64,000 nucleotides of DNA from contig CAYLYX010000001.1 in the NCBI GenBank assembly GCA_964387945.1, positions 186,001 to 250,000 on the forward strand. Direction: 5' to 3'. Within the stretch, counting starts at the first letter, position 1. The number at the start of each line of letters is the position of its first letter. The position numbers and the translations under genes are program-made. Origin of the DNA: Parvicella sp964387945. GTDB taxonomy: Bacteria; Bacteroidota; Bacteroidia; Flavobacteriales_D; Parvicellaceae. Shown here in pieces: positions 1 to 8,609 of this stretch. The notes beneath the pieces were generated by a model. It did not search any database. It had not been told where the DNA came from and saw nothing but the letters and a program-made list of their open reading frames with translations.

Positions 1-170
1 TAACCCATCGGACTTTTTCCTTGAACGTAATGCTTGATGGTGTCCTGAATACGTGCTTCTTTGATTACCGCTTCTGTATCAACTTCCTCATAGCCTTCTG
101 GCACATAAAACCCAATACAACCTGTAAGAAAAAGGCCGAGCATTGAAATCCATATGGTAGTTCTGTTCAA
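1..170 (-). CDS. Lipoprotein, N-terminal part (runs off the window)
   Basis: Short open frame read from a TTG codon at 170 to the window edge, too short to be listed by most ORF callers. The N-terminus is a hydrophobic signal (WISMLGLFLTGC) ending in a clear lipobox LTGC, so the mature protein should be a lipid-anchored envelope protein starting at that Cys. An in-frame stop (TAG/TAA) lies just upstream, and the in-frame ATG at 143 would remove most of the signal, which is why TTG is preferred. The visible mature part (about 35 residues) has no family I recognise. It is divergent from the next gene across a 49-bp gap that contains a perfect 10-bp palindrome at 180-189. Confidence 0.6.
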   Translation of the reverse strand, partial: MNRTTIWISMLGLFLTGCIGFYVPEGYEEVDTEAVIKEARIQDTIKHYVQGKSPMG

Positions 171-219
171 AATATCTTCGTAAATTTACCTAAGCGCTTT
201 GTAAACGACTGCAAAAACT

Positions 220-1086
220 ATGCACAAATTTAGTCTTTTATTCCTACTGTTCCTTGGACCAACCCTGCTGACTGCCCAAAAGTCAGATACTACCATGCGT
301 TCGACTAACTTTGTGTCTGACAGAGATGCGAAATATGCTGTATCGCAAATCCTTTTGTATTGTGGTTTATCACCGAATTTCACCATTGTGGTTGACTTCA
401 AAATCCCCAACGCGCAAGCCTATATCCATCGCAAGAAGAGGTATATCAAATACAACCCCGACTTTATGAATCGAATCGTAGATTCAACCTACACGGATTG
501 GGCTGCTTGGAGCGTACTAGCGCATGAAATTGGTCATCACTTACTAGGACATACCGTGCAGAAGTACAAATTTTCTCATGAAAATGAACTAGCAGCCGAT
601 CATTTCTCTGGGTTTATTCTCTACAAAATGGGTGCAAACATGGAAGAAGCGGTCGCCTGCATCCAAAAAGGGGGAAATCTTCACGGTTCAAAGTCTCACC
701 CTTCACTTGAAAAGCGCAAAGGAGCCATCATAGAAGGTTGGGAACAAGCCGAATACCTCGAGCAGAATGACGTTTGTGTCCATTCACTCAAATACCTGGA
801 AAACGATTACCTCAATGAAGATTTTACGCACACGCTCAAATTCAATGGGGATCTCAACAGCTACTACGTCAATGCCATACATCAAATCATCTGGTATGAC
901 AATTATGGTAATGCTATTTTACTATCTAGCCTTAAGGAGCATGAGGGAAAAAGCTACGAATGGGATTTCCTCTTTGACAACTCACTTTACAGCATAGATG
1001 GTTCAGGCAAGGTTTGGTTAATGGCGGCTCATGGCGCTACCATTTTGGTGGGGAAAACCGAAACTATGCTGCTTACTGACCCTTGA
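220..1086 (+). CDS. Secreted M48-like zinc metallopeptidase
   Basis: 288 aa with a signal peptide ending near LLTAQ (residues about 1-20). Residues 102-106 are HEIGH, the HExxH zinc and catalytic motif of gluzincins, and ENELAADHF follows at about 121-129, which supplies the third zinc ligand and the conserved Asp in the style of family M48. This predicts a periplasmic or secreted metallopeptidase. The C-terminal 100 residues (after about 185) form a separate, probably beta-rich domain I do not recognise. The 3' end overlaps the converging STAS-like gene by 14 bp. The catalytic call is firm; substrate and partners are unknown. Confidence 0.8.
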   Translation: MHKFSLLFLLFLGPTLLTAQKSDTTMRSTNFVSDRDAKYAVSQILLYCGLSPNFTIVVDFKIPNAQAYIHRKKRYIKYNPDFMNRIVDSTYTDWAAWSVLAHEIGHHLLGHTVQKYKFSHENELAADHFSGFILYKMGANMEEAVACIQKGGNLHGSKSHPSLEKRKGAIIEGWEQAEYLEQNDVCVHSLKYLENDYLNEDFTHTLKFNGDLNSYYVNAIHQIIWYDNYGNAILLSSLKEHEGKSYEWDFLFDNSLYSIDGSGKVWLMAAHGATILVGKTETMLLTDP

Positions 1087-1468
1087 ATTCAACTAGCCAC
1101 GCTTTTGCTTCTTCTTCACTTTCAAACATCCTTACTGGTATATTTGGCCGATAAATCGCCTGAAAAGTGTGAATCAAAAAACGGGCAATGGAAGAATTAT
1201 TGAGTACAGCTAATGCTTTAGCATGCTCTTCAAGTAATCCTGCGACATATTTTTTTACCTCACCGCTGGTGCTCTCGTTTAAAGATTTAGCATCAAACAA
1301 CAAAAGTACAGCTTGAGTGTCCACATTCAATTTCTTTACGTTCTCCATAAAATTCTGCGCATGGGCTAATTCTAACTTATCTACAGCAGTTGTAAATTTA
1401 AGAACCCCTTTCTTGCAAAGTTCAACACGTCCTCCTTCAAATTTTATTTCACTTATTGCATCAATCAC
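1073..1468 (-). CDS. STAS/SpoIIAA-like protein (DUF7793-type)
   Basis: About 131 aa with the alternating beta/alpha pattern of STAS-like folds: an N-terminal beta pair (FEGGRVELCKKGVLKF), a central VLLLFDAK strand, then the diagnostic tail with AxAVLxNSxxxRFLxxxF...P.xPVRMFxSEEEAxAWL. The same tail occurs in the two proteins at 10.7-11.5 kb, so this is one of three paralogues. Alignment to them favours the GTG at 1468 as start; an upstream in-frame TTG at 1525 would add 19 residues that the paralogues lack. No catalytic residues are visible. Family members of this type are uncharacterised and are thought to be small cytosolic regulatory or structural proteins. Confidence 0.7.
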   Translation of the reverse strand: MIDAISEIKFEGGRVELCKKGVLKFTTAVDKLELAHAQNFMENVKKLNVDTQAVLLLFDAKSLNESTSGEVKKYVAGLLEEHAKALAVLNNSSIARFLIHTFQAIYRPNIPVRMFESEEEAKAWLVEFKGQ

Positions 1469-1567
1469 ACTTCTAAAACGAAATTTTCTTTGCAAAGGAT
1501 GGGATATTTGGATAGAGAACCACAAATTGATGTTAAGCTATCGTCTTTTTCATTCGAATATTCAGAT

Positions 1568-1575
1568 TATCTTTG
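1568..1575 (+). promoter_or_regulatory. Bacteroidota -7 promoter box for the patatin operon
   Basis: TATCTTTG matches the TAnnTTTG consensus of the Bacteroidota primary sigma factor and lies 22 bp upstream of the GTG start of the patatin gene. No good -33 TTG is seen at the usual distance, so strength is uncertain. Confidence 0.5.
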
Positions 1576-1597
1576 AATCTGGTTCTAAAAACGATTC

Positions 1598-2509
1598 GTG
1601 AAAGCATTGGTCATATCAGGTGGTGGAAGCAAGGGCGCGTTTGCTGGTGGGGTGGCAGAATACCTCATCAAGCATGAGCATCGCGAATACGATTTATTTG
1701 TGGGCAGCTCTACTGGCAGTCTGCTGATCAGCCACTTGGCGCTAGGAGAAATTGATCGGATTAAAAAGGTCTTCACCAACGTAGAACAAAAAGACATTTT
1801 TTTTATCAATCCTTTTAAAATTAAAGAACTCGACAATTCTGAATTCAGGGTTTCTGTTAGTCATTGGAACACACTCAAATCCTTCATCCTTAGAAGACAG
1901 TCGTTTGGTGACAGCAAAAACCTCAGAAAGCTTATTCGGGAGAGTCTTACCATTGAAGACTTCAATCGACTCAAGAAAAATCAAAAGCGAATTGTCGTAT
2001 CAGTTGCTAACCTCACCAAGTATCAAACGGAGTTCAAATCAAACATTGACTATTCCTACACCGACTTCATCGACTGGATTTGGGCGAGTGCCAATTACGT
2101 CCCATTTATGAGCGTCCTAAACAAGCATGGGCATGAATTTGCCGATGGCGGTTTTGGAAGCCACACACCTATTCAAGCAGCTATTGATCTTGGTGCCAAG
2201 GAAGTGGATGTAATTATTTTGGAAACAGAACACCTAGATCGCAACTTTGAACCCACAACCAACCCGTTTGGATCACTGATGCGCGTTTTCGGTTTTATGA
2301 CCGAACAGATTTACTATGATGATCTAATGATTGGAAAACTAAAAAGTAAGGCGCGAAATGTGGTAATCAGAAAATTCCATACGCCCTATCAGTTGACCGA
2401 TTTTCCATTTGTTTTTAAACCAAAAATCATGAAAAAATGGTGGCAAGAAGGCTTTGACCATGCTAAAAATCACCAGTCGAATCGTACGATTATTCAAAAA
2501 GAAATATGA
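1598..2509 (+). CDS. Patatin-like phospholipase
   Basis: 303 aa starting at GTG. Shows the three patatin signatures: the oxyanion loop GGGSKG at residues 8-13, the nucleophile elbow GSSTG at 36-40 (Ser38), and the dyad partner Asp183 in DGG. This predicts a lipid acyl hydrolase (phospholipase A or lysophospholipase) of the bacterial patatin family. No signal peptide is seen, so it is probably cytosolic or membrane-associated from the inside. The stop overlaps the start of the next gene by 4 bp (ATGA), and that gene overlaps tex in the same way, so the three are likely co-translated. The -7 box TATCTTTG just upstream probably drives the run. Confidence 0.88.
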   Translation: MKALVISGGGSKGAFAGGVAEYLIKHEHREYDLFVGSSTGSLLISHLALGEIDRIKKVFTNVEQKDIFFINPFKIKELDNSEFRVSVSHWNTLKSFILRRQSFGDSKNLRKLIRESLTIEDFNRLKKNQKRIVVSVANLTKYQTEFKSNIDYSYTDFIDWIWASANYVPFMSVLNKHGHEFADGGFGSHTPIQAAIDLGAKEVDVIILETEHLDRNFEPTTNPFGSLMRVFGFMTEQIYYDDLMIGKLKSKARNVVIRKFHTPYQLTDFPFVFKPKIMKKWWQEGFDHAKNHQSNRTIIQKEI

Positions 2510-3264
2510 GAGGAGTTTTAGGAACGTTGTTGCTGTTATTTTCAATCAATGTCACATTGGGTCAAATCATTAATATTGAAGAAAAAAGATACAAGGATGC
2601 TGAAGATGGATTGCAAGGAAACATTGATGTCAGTTTCAAATACACCCAAAACATTAACTCGGTATGGCAAGTAGCCAATAACATAAGTCTACTCTATCGC
2701 AAGAAGAAACTGACCCACCTATTTCTAAACAACATTACACTTGTAAGAAGTAATAATAGCGACCTTGTCAATTATGGGTATGCGCATTATCGACTCATTC
2801 ATATGCTATCAGAAGCTCGCTTCATCAAGTGGGAATCGTACAGCCAAATCCAATACAATAGTGTACAGAAAATCAAGCAAAGAATACTTTTGGGCTCTGG
2901 TTTACGGTTTAAAATTGTCAATAAGGATTCGTTACAGTTCAATTATGGGTGGTCTTTGATGTATGAACATGAAGAAACCACTATTCCAGAGTTTAGTAAT
3001 GTAATCCGAAACTCCAATTACCTCTCCTTAGACTGGAAGATCAGCAAGTTATGGGAGTTCAAAACGATTATTTATTACCAACCAGCCATTGGTGATTTTA
3101 GCGATTACAGAATCTCAAATGAAAGCACCATCTCTCATAAACTGACTGAAAATTTCTCAATCGTAGGAAGCGTAAAATTCCTCTACGACTCCTCACCTCC
3201 GCAAGATGTACCCGTAAACAATTTTAACTCCAGTCTTTTATTAAGGTATAAGTTTGAACCATGA
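2506..3264 (+). CDS. DUF481-like outer membrane barrel protein
   Basis: 252 aa with a signal peptide (MRGVLGTLLLLFSINVTLGQ) followed by repeated amphipathic beta strands with alternating aromatic residues, ending in RYKFEP, typical of a small outer membrane beta-barrel. The YxxxxKIKQRILLGSGLRFKI and SNNSDL... patterns resemble DUF481 (YdiY-like) proteins, which are of unknown function. It is translationally coupled on both sides (ATGA overlaps) to the patatin upstream and tex downstream. The link to a patatin suggests an envelope lipid role, but that is inference. Confidence 0.65.
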   Translation: MRGVLGTLLLLFSINVTLGQIINIEEKRYKDAEDGLQGNIDVSFKYTQNINSVWQVANNISLLYRKKKLTHLFLNNITLVRSNNSDLVNYGYAHYRLIHMLSEARFIKWESYSQIQYNSVQKIKQRILLGSGLRFKIVNKDSLQFNYGWSLMYEHEETTIPEFSNVIRNSNYLSLDWKISKLWEFKTIIYYQPAIGDFSDYRISNESTISHKLTENFSIVGSVKFLYDSSPPQDVPVNNFNSSLLLRYKFEP

Positions 3265-5387
3265 ATAAAGTTTTTCAGAAAATCATAGAACAGCGGATGC
3301 AACTTAAAGGATCGCAAATCGAAAATACCATCAAACTATTGTCTGATGGGGCAACCGTTCCCTTTATTTCCCGGTATCGAAAAGAAATGACGGGCAGCTT
3401 GGATGAAGTACAAGTAGAACAAGTCAAGCAGTTACTCAACTCGCTGGAGACATTGCAAAAACGCAAGGATTCAATTCTAAAATCGATTGAAGAACAAGGG
3501 AAACTAACCGATGAACTTCAAGAGAAAATTTCTTCGTCATGGGATGAAAAAGAAATTGAAGACCTTTACCTCCCCTTCAAAACCAAACGTCAGACAAAAG
3601 CAGACAAAGCCATTGCAGCAGGTCTGGCTCCTTTGGCAAAAATGATACTGGCTCAAAATAATGACCAAATCGAGCAGTCGGCTGCGAGATTTAAGTGCGC
3701 TGACTACCCCAAAAACGATGACGTAATTAGTGGAGCAACGGAAATTGCTGCTCAGTGGATTAGTGAACGTCCTGCTACTCGAAACAGGTTGAGACAACTC
3801 TTTTCGCATGAAGCGATCATAACAAGCAAACTTGTTAAGGGTAAAGGAGAAGAGGCCGAAAAATACAAAGACTACTTTGACTTTTCAGAAGTAGCAAAAA
3901 AAGCCAAGTCTCATCGTTTGCTTGCCTTGCTCCGTGGTGCAGAAGAAGGACTCCTCAAAGTAAGTATTCAGCCCGACAAGAAAAAAGCCATTCAACACCT
4001 CGAGCAATTCATACTCAAGCCCGAATCACAATGTCCTGAGTTGGTCAAAGCCATTGCTAAGGATGCTTATCAACGTTTGCTCAGACCTTCATTGGAGAAT
4101 GAATTGACGAAAGACCTTAAACTCAAGGCGGACGAGGAAGCGATCAAAGTATTTGCGCAAAACCTTCGTCAACTGCTGTTATTGCCTCCTTTGGGATCAT
4201 TTAGAACACTTGCCATCGACCCTGGCTTTAGAACAGGCTGTAAAGTTGTATGTTTAGACGAAAATGGCAACCTCCTTCACAACGAAACGATTTACCCTCA
4301 CCCGCCTCAACGGGAGACTGGGATGGCAAAAAAGAAGATTTCTACGATGGTTGAGCAATTTAAAATTGAAGCCATCGCCATTGGGAATGGAACGGCCGGA
4401 CGAGAAACCGAAAGGTTTATCAAAGGAATTCATTTTGATCGAAAAGTTAAAGTATTTGTGGTGAATGAAGCGGGGGCGTCTATCTATTCAGCGAGTAAAA
4501 TTGCACGTGAGGAGTTCCCTAATTTTGACATTACGGTAAGGGGAGCTGTTTCTATTGGTAGACGACTTATGGATCCATTGGCAGAACTGGTAAAAATTGA
4601 CCCCAAAAACATTGGCGTGGGACAATACCAACACGATGTTGATCAAAAACTATTGCAAGAACAACTAGACAACGTGGTCGTTTCCTGTGTAAATAAAGTA
4701 GGTGTTGACCTTAATACCGCCAGCAAATACTTGCTGCATTATGTTTCTGGCATTGGTCCTTCTTTAGCCGATAACATTGTCCAATACAGAAAAGACAATG
4801 GTGCGTTTAACGATAGAAAAGAATTGCTTGATGTTCCCAAAATGGGACCTAAGGCATTCGAGCAATGTGCTGGATTTTTAAGGATTCGAGAAGGAAAAGA
4901 ACCGCTAGACAACAGTGGCGTTCATCCAGAAAGTTATTCGGTGGTTGAAAAAATGTGTAACGCTGCTCGTATGTCAAAAGAAGAACTAATCGGCAACGAT
5001 CGCTTACTTGATGACTTGACACTGCAACAGTTTACGACCGACACGGTAGGTCTGGAAACACTGAATGACATCATTGAGGAACTTAAAAAACCTGGAAGAG
5101 ATCCGCGAAAATTGGCCAAGGTTTTTGAGTTTGACCCTTCTTTAAGAACTATAGAAAATCTTGAGATTGGAAAAACCTACCCGGGCATTGTAAACAACGT
5201 CACCAACTTTGGCGCTTTTGTGGACTTAGGCATCAAAGAAAACGGACTGATCCACATTTCCAACCTGAGTGATGGCTATGTTTCCAACCCAGCTGATGTA
5301 ATCGCATTGCATGAACATGTAATGGTTGAAGTGATTGAGGTCGATGCCTCCAGAAAACGAATTGGACTAAAACGAGTCACTGAATAA
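3261..5387 (+). CDS. tex: Tex family S1 RNA-binding protein
   Basis: 708 aa, the usual length for Tex (YhgF). Domains in order: helical Tex N-terminal region (about 1-310), YqgF/RNase H-like domain starting at LAIDPGFRTGCKV (about 317-450), helix-hairpin-helix region with YVSGIGPSLADNIVQYR (about 495-560), and a C-terminal S1 domain beginning at GKTYPGIVNNVTNFGAFVDLG (about 636-705). Tex binds RNA and associates with transcription elongation. The start overlaps the previous stop (ATGA). Tex is broadly conserved and the identification is secure; its presence in an operon with a patatin and molybdopterin genes looks positional rather than functional. Confidence 0.95.
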   Translation: MNKVFQKIIEQRMQLKGSQIENTIKLLSDGATVPFISRYRKEMTGSLDEVQVEQVKQLLNSLETLQKRKDSILKSIEEQGKLTDELQEKISSSWDEKEIEDLYLPFKTKRQTKADKAIAAGLAPLAKMILAQNNDQIEQSAARFKCADYPKNDDVISGATEIAAQWISERPATRNRLRQLFSHEAIITSKLVKGKGEEAEKYKDYFDFSEVAKKAKSHRLLALLRGAEEGLLKVSIQPDKKKAIQHLEQFILKPESQCPELVKAIAKDAYQRLLRPSLENELTKDLKLKADEEAIKVFAQNLRQLLLLPPLGSFRTLAIDPGFRTGCKVVCLDENGNLLHNETIYPHPPQRETGMAKKKISTMVEQFKIEAIAIGNGTAGRETERFIKGIHFDRKVKVFVVNEAGASIYSASKIAREEFPNFDITVRGAVSIGRRLMDPLAELVKIDPKNIGVGQYQHDVDQKLLQEQLDNVVVSCVNKVGVDLNTASKYLLHYVSGIGPSLADNIVQYRKDNGAFNDRKELLDVPKMGPKAFEQCAGFLRIREGKEPLDNSGVHPESYSVVEKMCNAARMSKEELIGNDRLLDDLTLQQFTTDTVGLETLNDIIEELKKPGRDPRKLAKVFEFDPSLRTIENLEIGKTYPGIVNNVTNFGAFVDLGIKENGLIHISNLSDGYVSNPADVIALHEHVMVEVIEVDASRKRIGLKRVTE

Positions 5388-6179
5388 TTGAACTTTTCTA
5401 TTGTCATATTAACCGGTGGAAGTAGTTCCCGCATGGGGACGGACAAATCTCAACTCTACTTTCAAGGCAAAACCATATTGGATCATCTGATCCAGCTGTC
5501 TATAGGTTATTCTGATGATGTTTTTGTGGCAGGGAATAACGTAATCACCTCTCCACAAGTCCACTGCTTCCCAGACCGACTTTCTGACAAAGGTCCACTC
5601 TCTGGAATCCAAAGCGCGCTTGAAAATGCTCGCTATGAATGGGTGTTGATTCTGGCATGTGATATGCCACTTTTGGATACTGAATTACTCAACTGGCTGA
5701 CGAAGGAGTTAGAATCTGTAGAAAATGAAAAAATTGCCATTGCATCAGCTGGTAAAGAACATTATTTAGTGGGGTTCTACCATCGCTCCATACTCAGTAC
5801 CATCAATCATTTAATCACTACAGAAAACCTTAGTGTCAAGCAATTGCTTAGCAAATTTGACTACAAGAAATTAAACGTACCAGAGCAAATGCATCGCTTT
5901 CTGACGAATGTGAATTCTCCAAAAGATTTGGATACCTTTGGACTTATGAAAGTAAAGATCATCGCATTTGGTAAGATTGCAGAAGTGCTGAAAAAGAAAG
6001 AGCTGGAATGGATCTCTGAAGCAGAAGATATTTCTGGGTTGAAAACTGAACTTCATGAAGCCTTTCCTGAATTAAAAGCACTCACTTTTCGTTTTGCGCT
6101 AAACGAGTCTTTAATTGATAATGCTCCCATTTCGATGAACGATACAATTGCCTTACTTCCTCCCTTTGCCGGAGGATAA
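5388..6179 (+). CDS. mobA-moaD: MobA-MoaD fusion: molybdenum cofactor guanylyltransferase plus molybdopterin synthase small subunit
   Basis: One uninterrupted 263-aa frame that starts at TTG directly after the tex stop. Residues 1 to about 185 are a MobA nucleotidyltransferase: LTGGSSSRMGTDKS is the GTP-binding loop and LACDMPLL the metal-binding Asp region. From Met187 onward the sequence is a complete MoaD with a ubiquitin-like fold, ending exactly in PPFAGG, the C-terminal Gly-Gly that MoeB adenylates and that carries the thiocarboxylate. MoaD (pathway middle) and MobA (last step) are normally separate. Met187 is an ATG, so a free MoaD could also be made by internal initiation. moaE follows 12 bp later, completing molybdopterin synthase. 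Confidence 0.9.
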   Translation: MNFSIVILTGGSSSRMGTDKSQLYFQGKTILDHLIQLSIGYSDDVFVAGNNVITSPQVHCFPDRLSDKGPLSGIQSALENARYEWVLILACDMPLLDTELLNWLTKELESVENEKIAIASAGKEHYLVGFYHRSILSTINHLITTENLSVKQLLSKFDYKKLNVPEQMHRFLTNVNSPKDLDTFGLMKVKIIAFGKIAEVLKKKELEWISEAEDISGLKTELHEAFPELKALTFRFALNESLIDNAPISMNDTIALLPPFAGG

Positions 6180-6191
6180 AACTCACCCGTT

Positions 6192-6620
6192 ATGAAAAAC
6201 ATATTTGTAGAAGGACCTATTTCTCCTCAAAAAATAGCCGACTCAATTGCTCATCATCAGGTAAAAACACAAATTGGTGCGCATGAAATTTTCCTTGGGC
6301 AAATCAGAGCAGATGAAATAGAAGGCAAAACAGTTACTGCCATGGAGTACACCGCTTATGAGGAAATGGCGCTCAACGTAGCCCATGAAATTAGAGAAAG
6401 TGCATTCGAAAAGTATGATCTTACCTGCATGCACATTTATCATAGCCTTGGCACCGTTAAAACGGGTGAAATCTGTTTGTTCGTCTTTACCTCATCCGCT
6501 CATCGCGAACAAGCGAGGGAAGCCTGCACATACCTCGTGGAAAACATTAAAGAAAAGCTACCCATCTTTGGTAAGGAAATTTTTGAAGATGAAACCCATC
6601 AATGGAAAGTGAATAAATAA
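6192..6620 (+). CDS. moaE: Molybdopterin synthase catalytic subunit MoaE
   Basis: 142 aa, the usual MoaE length. Recognisable features are GAHEIFLGQIR near residues 28-38, YTAYEEMA, IYHSLGTVKTGEICLFVF, SAHREQAREACTYLVENIKEKLPIFGKEIFED (conserved His-Arg and the catalytic Lys in the K-x-x-x-P-IFGKE segment). MoaE pairs with thiocarboxylated MoaD to insert the dithiolene sulfurs into cyclic pyranopterin monophosphate. It sits 12 bp after the MobA-MoaD fusion gene, so both subunits of the synthase come from adjacent frames. Other steps (moaA, moaC, moeB) are not in this window; moeA is at 50.8 kb. Confidence 0.93.
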   Translation: MKNIFVEGPISPQKIADSIAHHQVKTQIGAHEIFLGQIRADEIEGKTVTAMEYTAYEEMALNVAHEIRESAFEKYDLTCMHIYHSLGTVKTGEICLFVFTSSAHREQAREACTYLVENIKEKLPIFGKEIFEDETHQWKVNK

Positions 6621-6650
6621 CGCCCGGCTCTGATAAATCAGAACCAGGCG
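6621..6650. terminator. Stem-loop between converging moaE and DUF4139 genes
   Basis: Starts directly after the moaE stop. A 13-bp imperfect stem (CGCCCGGCTCTGA against TCAGAACCAGGCG, two mismatches) closes a TAAA loop. On the minus strand it is followed by the T-rich TTATTTATT, so it best serves as a terminator for the minus-strand DUF4139 gene and may act weakly on moaE. Confidence 0.6.
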
Positions 6651-6673
6651 TCACCTCACCTAACCTTTACCTT

Positions 6674-8395
6674 TTAATTCAATGCAAGTTGTTTATCCTT
6701 ATCAAACTTTAGCGTGTAAGTAAACTCGAACTTCTGGGTTTCTTTACTCTTTATGTCACGTTTCCAGGTAAGGTAACCCATATCTTCGTTGTATTCTGCT
6801 CCCGAATTATCTCCCATAGACACTTTAATGTCTTCGATATTCGAAACAGGAATCTGATCTTCAATGGTCAACGAAATCTCTGAACTCTTGTAATTCTTGA
6901 TCGCTATTTCATACGTCACTGTTTTTGTCTTCTCACTTGAAAGGGCTTTCACCTTTTCTTCATCACTTACTTTTTTGCGAGTCACATAGATTCCTCTGTC
7001 TCTTCCCAATGCTAAATCAAGCGTATCACTCATAACGGACGGATTGATTCTTGTTTGTCCAACGTAGGTTCCATCGTAATAGATATTAGCAACTGCTGGT
7101 AACAAGTTCAGCTCTTCCCACCCTGTCATGTGCGCCACCAAGAAGGCATCATTATCCATTTTAGGCACAATGAAATGCTCAAAAGTAGATTCTATGTTTT
7201 CGCTCTTCACGGCCATCATGTGATACTGTCCGTCAGAAGGAATGCTTTGCTTCAATTTCAACTCAAACTCCACCATGGTCATTGTTTCAGACATTTGGGT
7301 ATAGTTGGCCATGTGCTCTGCTTCCTTCTTTTGACTTTTGTAGTACTTGTCATCATAAGCGATTTCATTACTCTCCTCCATGCTTGGAGCGGCATCAAGT
7401 GTATAGTCGTTATCTCTGCTATTAGCTTGAGGATAGGCATTTCCGCTGTAGGTAGGATACTTCACGGGTTGATAATACGAAATATACCAGGGAGCCAAAG
7501 TCGGTTTTGCATTACTTCTGTTTGGATTAATGGTAGAGAGTTTCACTTCTACATTGTCCCAATCTACCCCTGTACTCTGGTAAACATTTGCCTTGTACGT
7601 TAGCTTCACAGGGCTTGAAATGTCATCTGCTCTCAAATCGTAAGCTGGTGACCAACCCGCGTTATTTACCATATAGCTTACATCCAAATACCCACTGGTA
7701 TGTTCATCAGCAGAGACGGTTACAACAATCTGCTGAACAGGAGCCGTGCTCTTTGGTACGTAGTTGTTTTGAATGTTCTGATTGTAGTTCTGAAGTGTCG
7801 CCAAACGTGTATTCATTCGGTTTTGGTCCATGGTTAAGTCAGATTGTTTCTTTTGCGCTTTGAGCAATAGCCCGTTAATCTCGATCATCTTATCCCTCAA
7901 ATAGCTCATCGCATCTTTTAAAGCAGCGATGGAATCGTTTTGCTTTTGACCGTTGATAACACCACTTGTCGTTAGCAGGGTTTTCTCACTTTCATAGACT
8001 TTAATCTGATTGTTTACTTCCGTCAGATCCCAATAAATGTCAGAAATAGAATCCTTCAGGTAATGGATTTCCTTTACAATCTTATCTGGTAATTCACTTG
8101 GGTTGGGAGCTGGTTCTGGTTCTGGGTAATGAAGTTGCGAAGAAACGTCCATGATGATAAAATCCCCTTTTCCTTTTACCTGAATAGAGTTAGGGTTAAA
8201 TCCTTGCGTAACTCCTTCAATGATAACCTTGGTCACCCCTTTATCTAGGTAAACCTTTGATGCTCTAGTAACTTGTGCTCCCTGAAGGAAAACAGTTACA
8301 TTTTCTATTTTTGAGTCTACGACTTTCTCTTTTTCTGCGGCAAAAGAAGTCCCTATCAGCACCAATGACAGTGCCGTTACAATTAGCTTTTTCAT
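6674..8395 (-). CDS. DUF4139 domain protein (MuiA-like, secreted)
   Basis: 573 aa with a signal peptide (TALSLVLIGTSFAAE). N-terminal DUF4140-type domain (VDSKIENVTVFLQGAQVTRASKVYLDKG) is followed by a probable coiled coil (about residues 105-205, rich in Q, K, E, N and D) and a C-terminal DUF4139 beta-rich domain containing SYMVNNAGWSPAYDLRAD and the closing WKRDIKSKETQKFEFTYTLKFDKD. This architecture matches the 'mucoidy inhibitor MuiA family', a class widespread in Bacteroidota and without an assigned biochemical role. It is monocistronic, with a stem-loop after it and a 214-bp upstream gap that contains a hairpin. Confidence 0.88.
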   Translation of the reverse strand: MKKLIVTALSLVLIGTSFAAEKEKVVDSKIENVTVFLQGAQVTRASKVYLDKGVTKVIIEGVTQGFNPNSIQVKGKGDFIIMDVSSQLHYPEPEPAPNPSELPDKIVKEIHYLKDSISDIYWDLTEVNNQIKVYESEKTLLTTSGVINGQKQNDSIAALKDAMSYLRDKMIEINGLLLKAQKKQSDLTMDQNRMNTRLATLQNYNQNIQNNYVPKSTAPVQQIVVTVSADEHTSGYLDVSYMVNNAGWSPAYDLRADDISSPVKLTYKANVYQSTGVDWDNVEVKLSTINPNRSNAKPTLAPWYISYYQPVKYPTYSGNAYPQANSRDNDYTLDAAPSMEESNEIAYDDKYYKSQKKEAEHMANYTQMSETMTMVEFELKLKQSIPSDGQYHMMAVKSENIESTFEHFIVPKMDNDAFLVAHMTGWEELNLLPAVANIYYDGTYVGQTRINPSVMSDTLDLALGRDRGIYVTRKKVSDEEKVKALSSEKTKTVTYEIAIKNYKSSEISLTIEDQIPVSNIEDIKVSMGDNSGAEYNEDMGYLTWKRDIKSKETQKFEFTYTLKFDKDKQLALN

Positions 8396-8436
8396 AACAA
8401 TTATTTTAATTAGGTGTTTACAAAATCTATTGATTT

Positions 8437-8465
8437 GACCTGATCGTTTTCAGGTCGCTTTTTAA
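8437..8465. other. Hairpin with T-run in the DUF4139 / T9SS divergent gap
   Basis: GACCTGA (8437-8443) pairs perfectly with TCAGGTC (8450-8456) around TCGTTT, and GCTTTTT follows on the plus strand, giving an intrinsic-terminator shape there although no plus-strand gene precedes it. On the minus strand it would lie in the 5' leader of the DUF4139 gene. A second perfect 8-bp inverted repeat (AATGAATT 8501-8508, AATTCATT 8533-8540) is in the same gap. Role unknown: end of a small RNA, leader element or operator are all possible. Confidence 0.35.
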
Positions 8466-8585
8466 AAACATTTTTAGGCCTCGGTAAAATGTTTTTGTAA
8501 TGAATTCGTTTGACCATTGGTACAAGTAACAATTCATTAGGTTCAATGAGATTTAAAAAAAATTACCTTCTCCGACTTAATCTTC

Positions 8586-8593
8586 TAACTTTG
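8586..8593 (+). promoter_or_regulatory. -7 promoter box for the T9SS adhesin-like gene
   Basis: TAACTTTG matches TAnnTTTG and lies 16 bp upstream of the ATG. No convincing -33 TTG precedes it. Confidence 0.45.
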
Positions 8594-8609
8594 TGGCAAC
8601 TTTGGTAAC

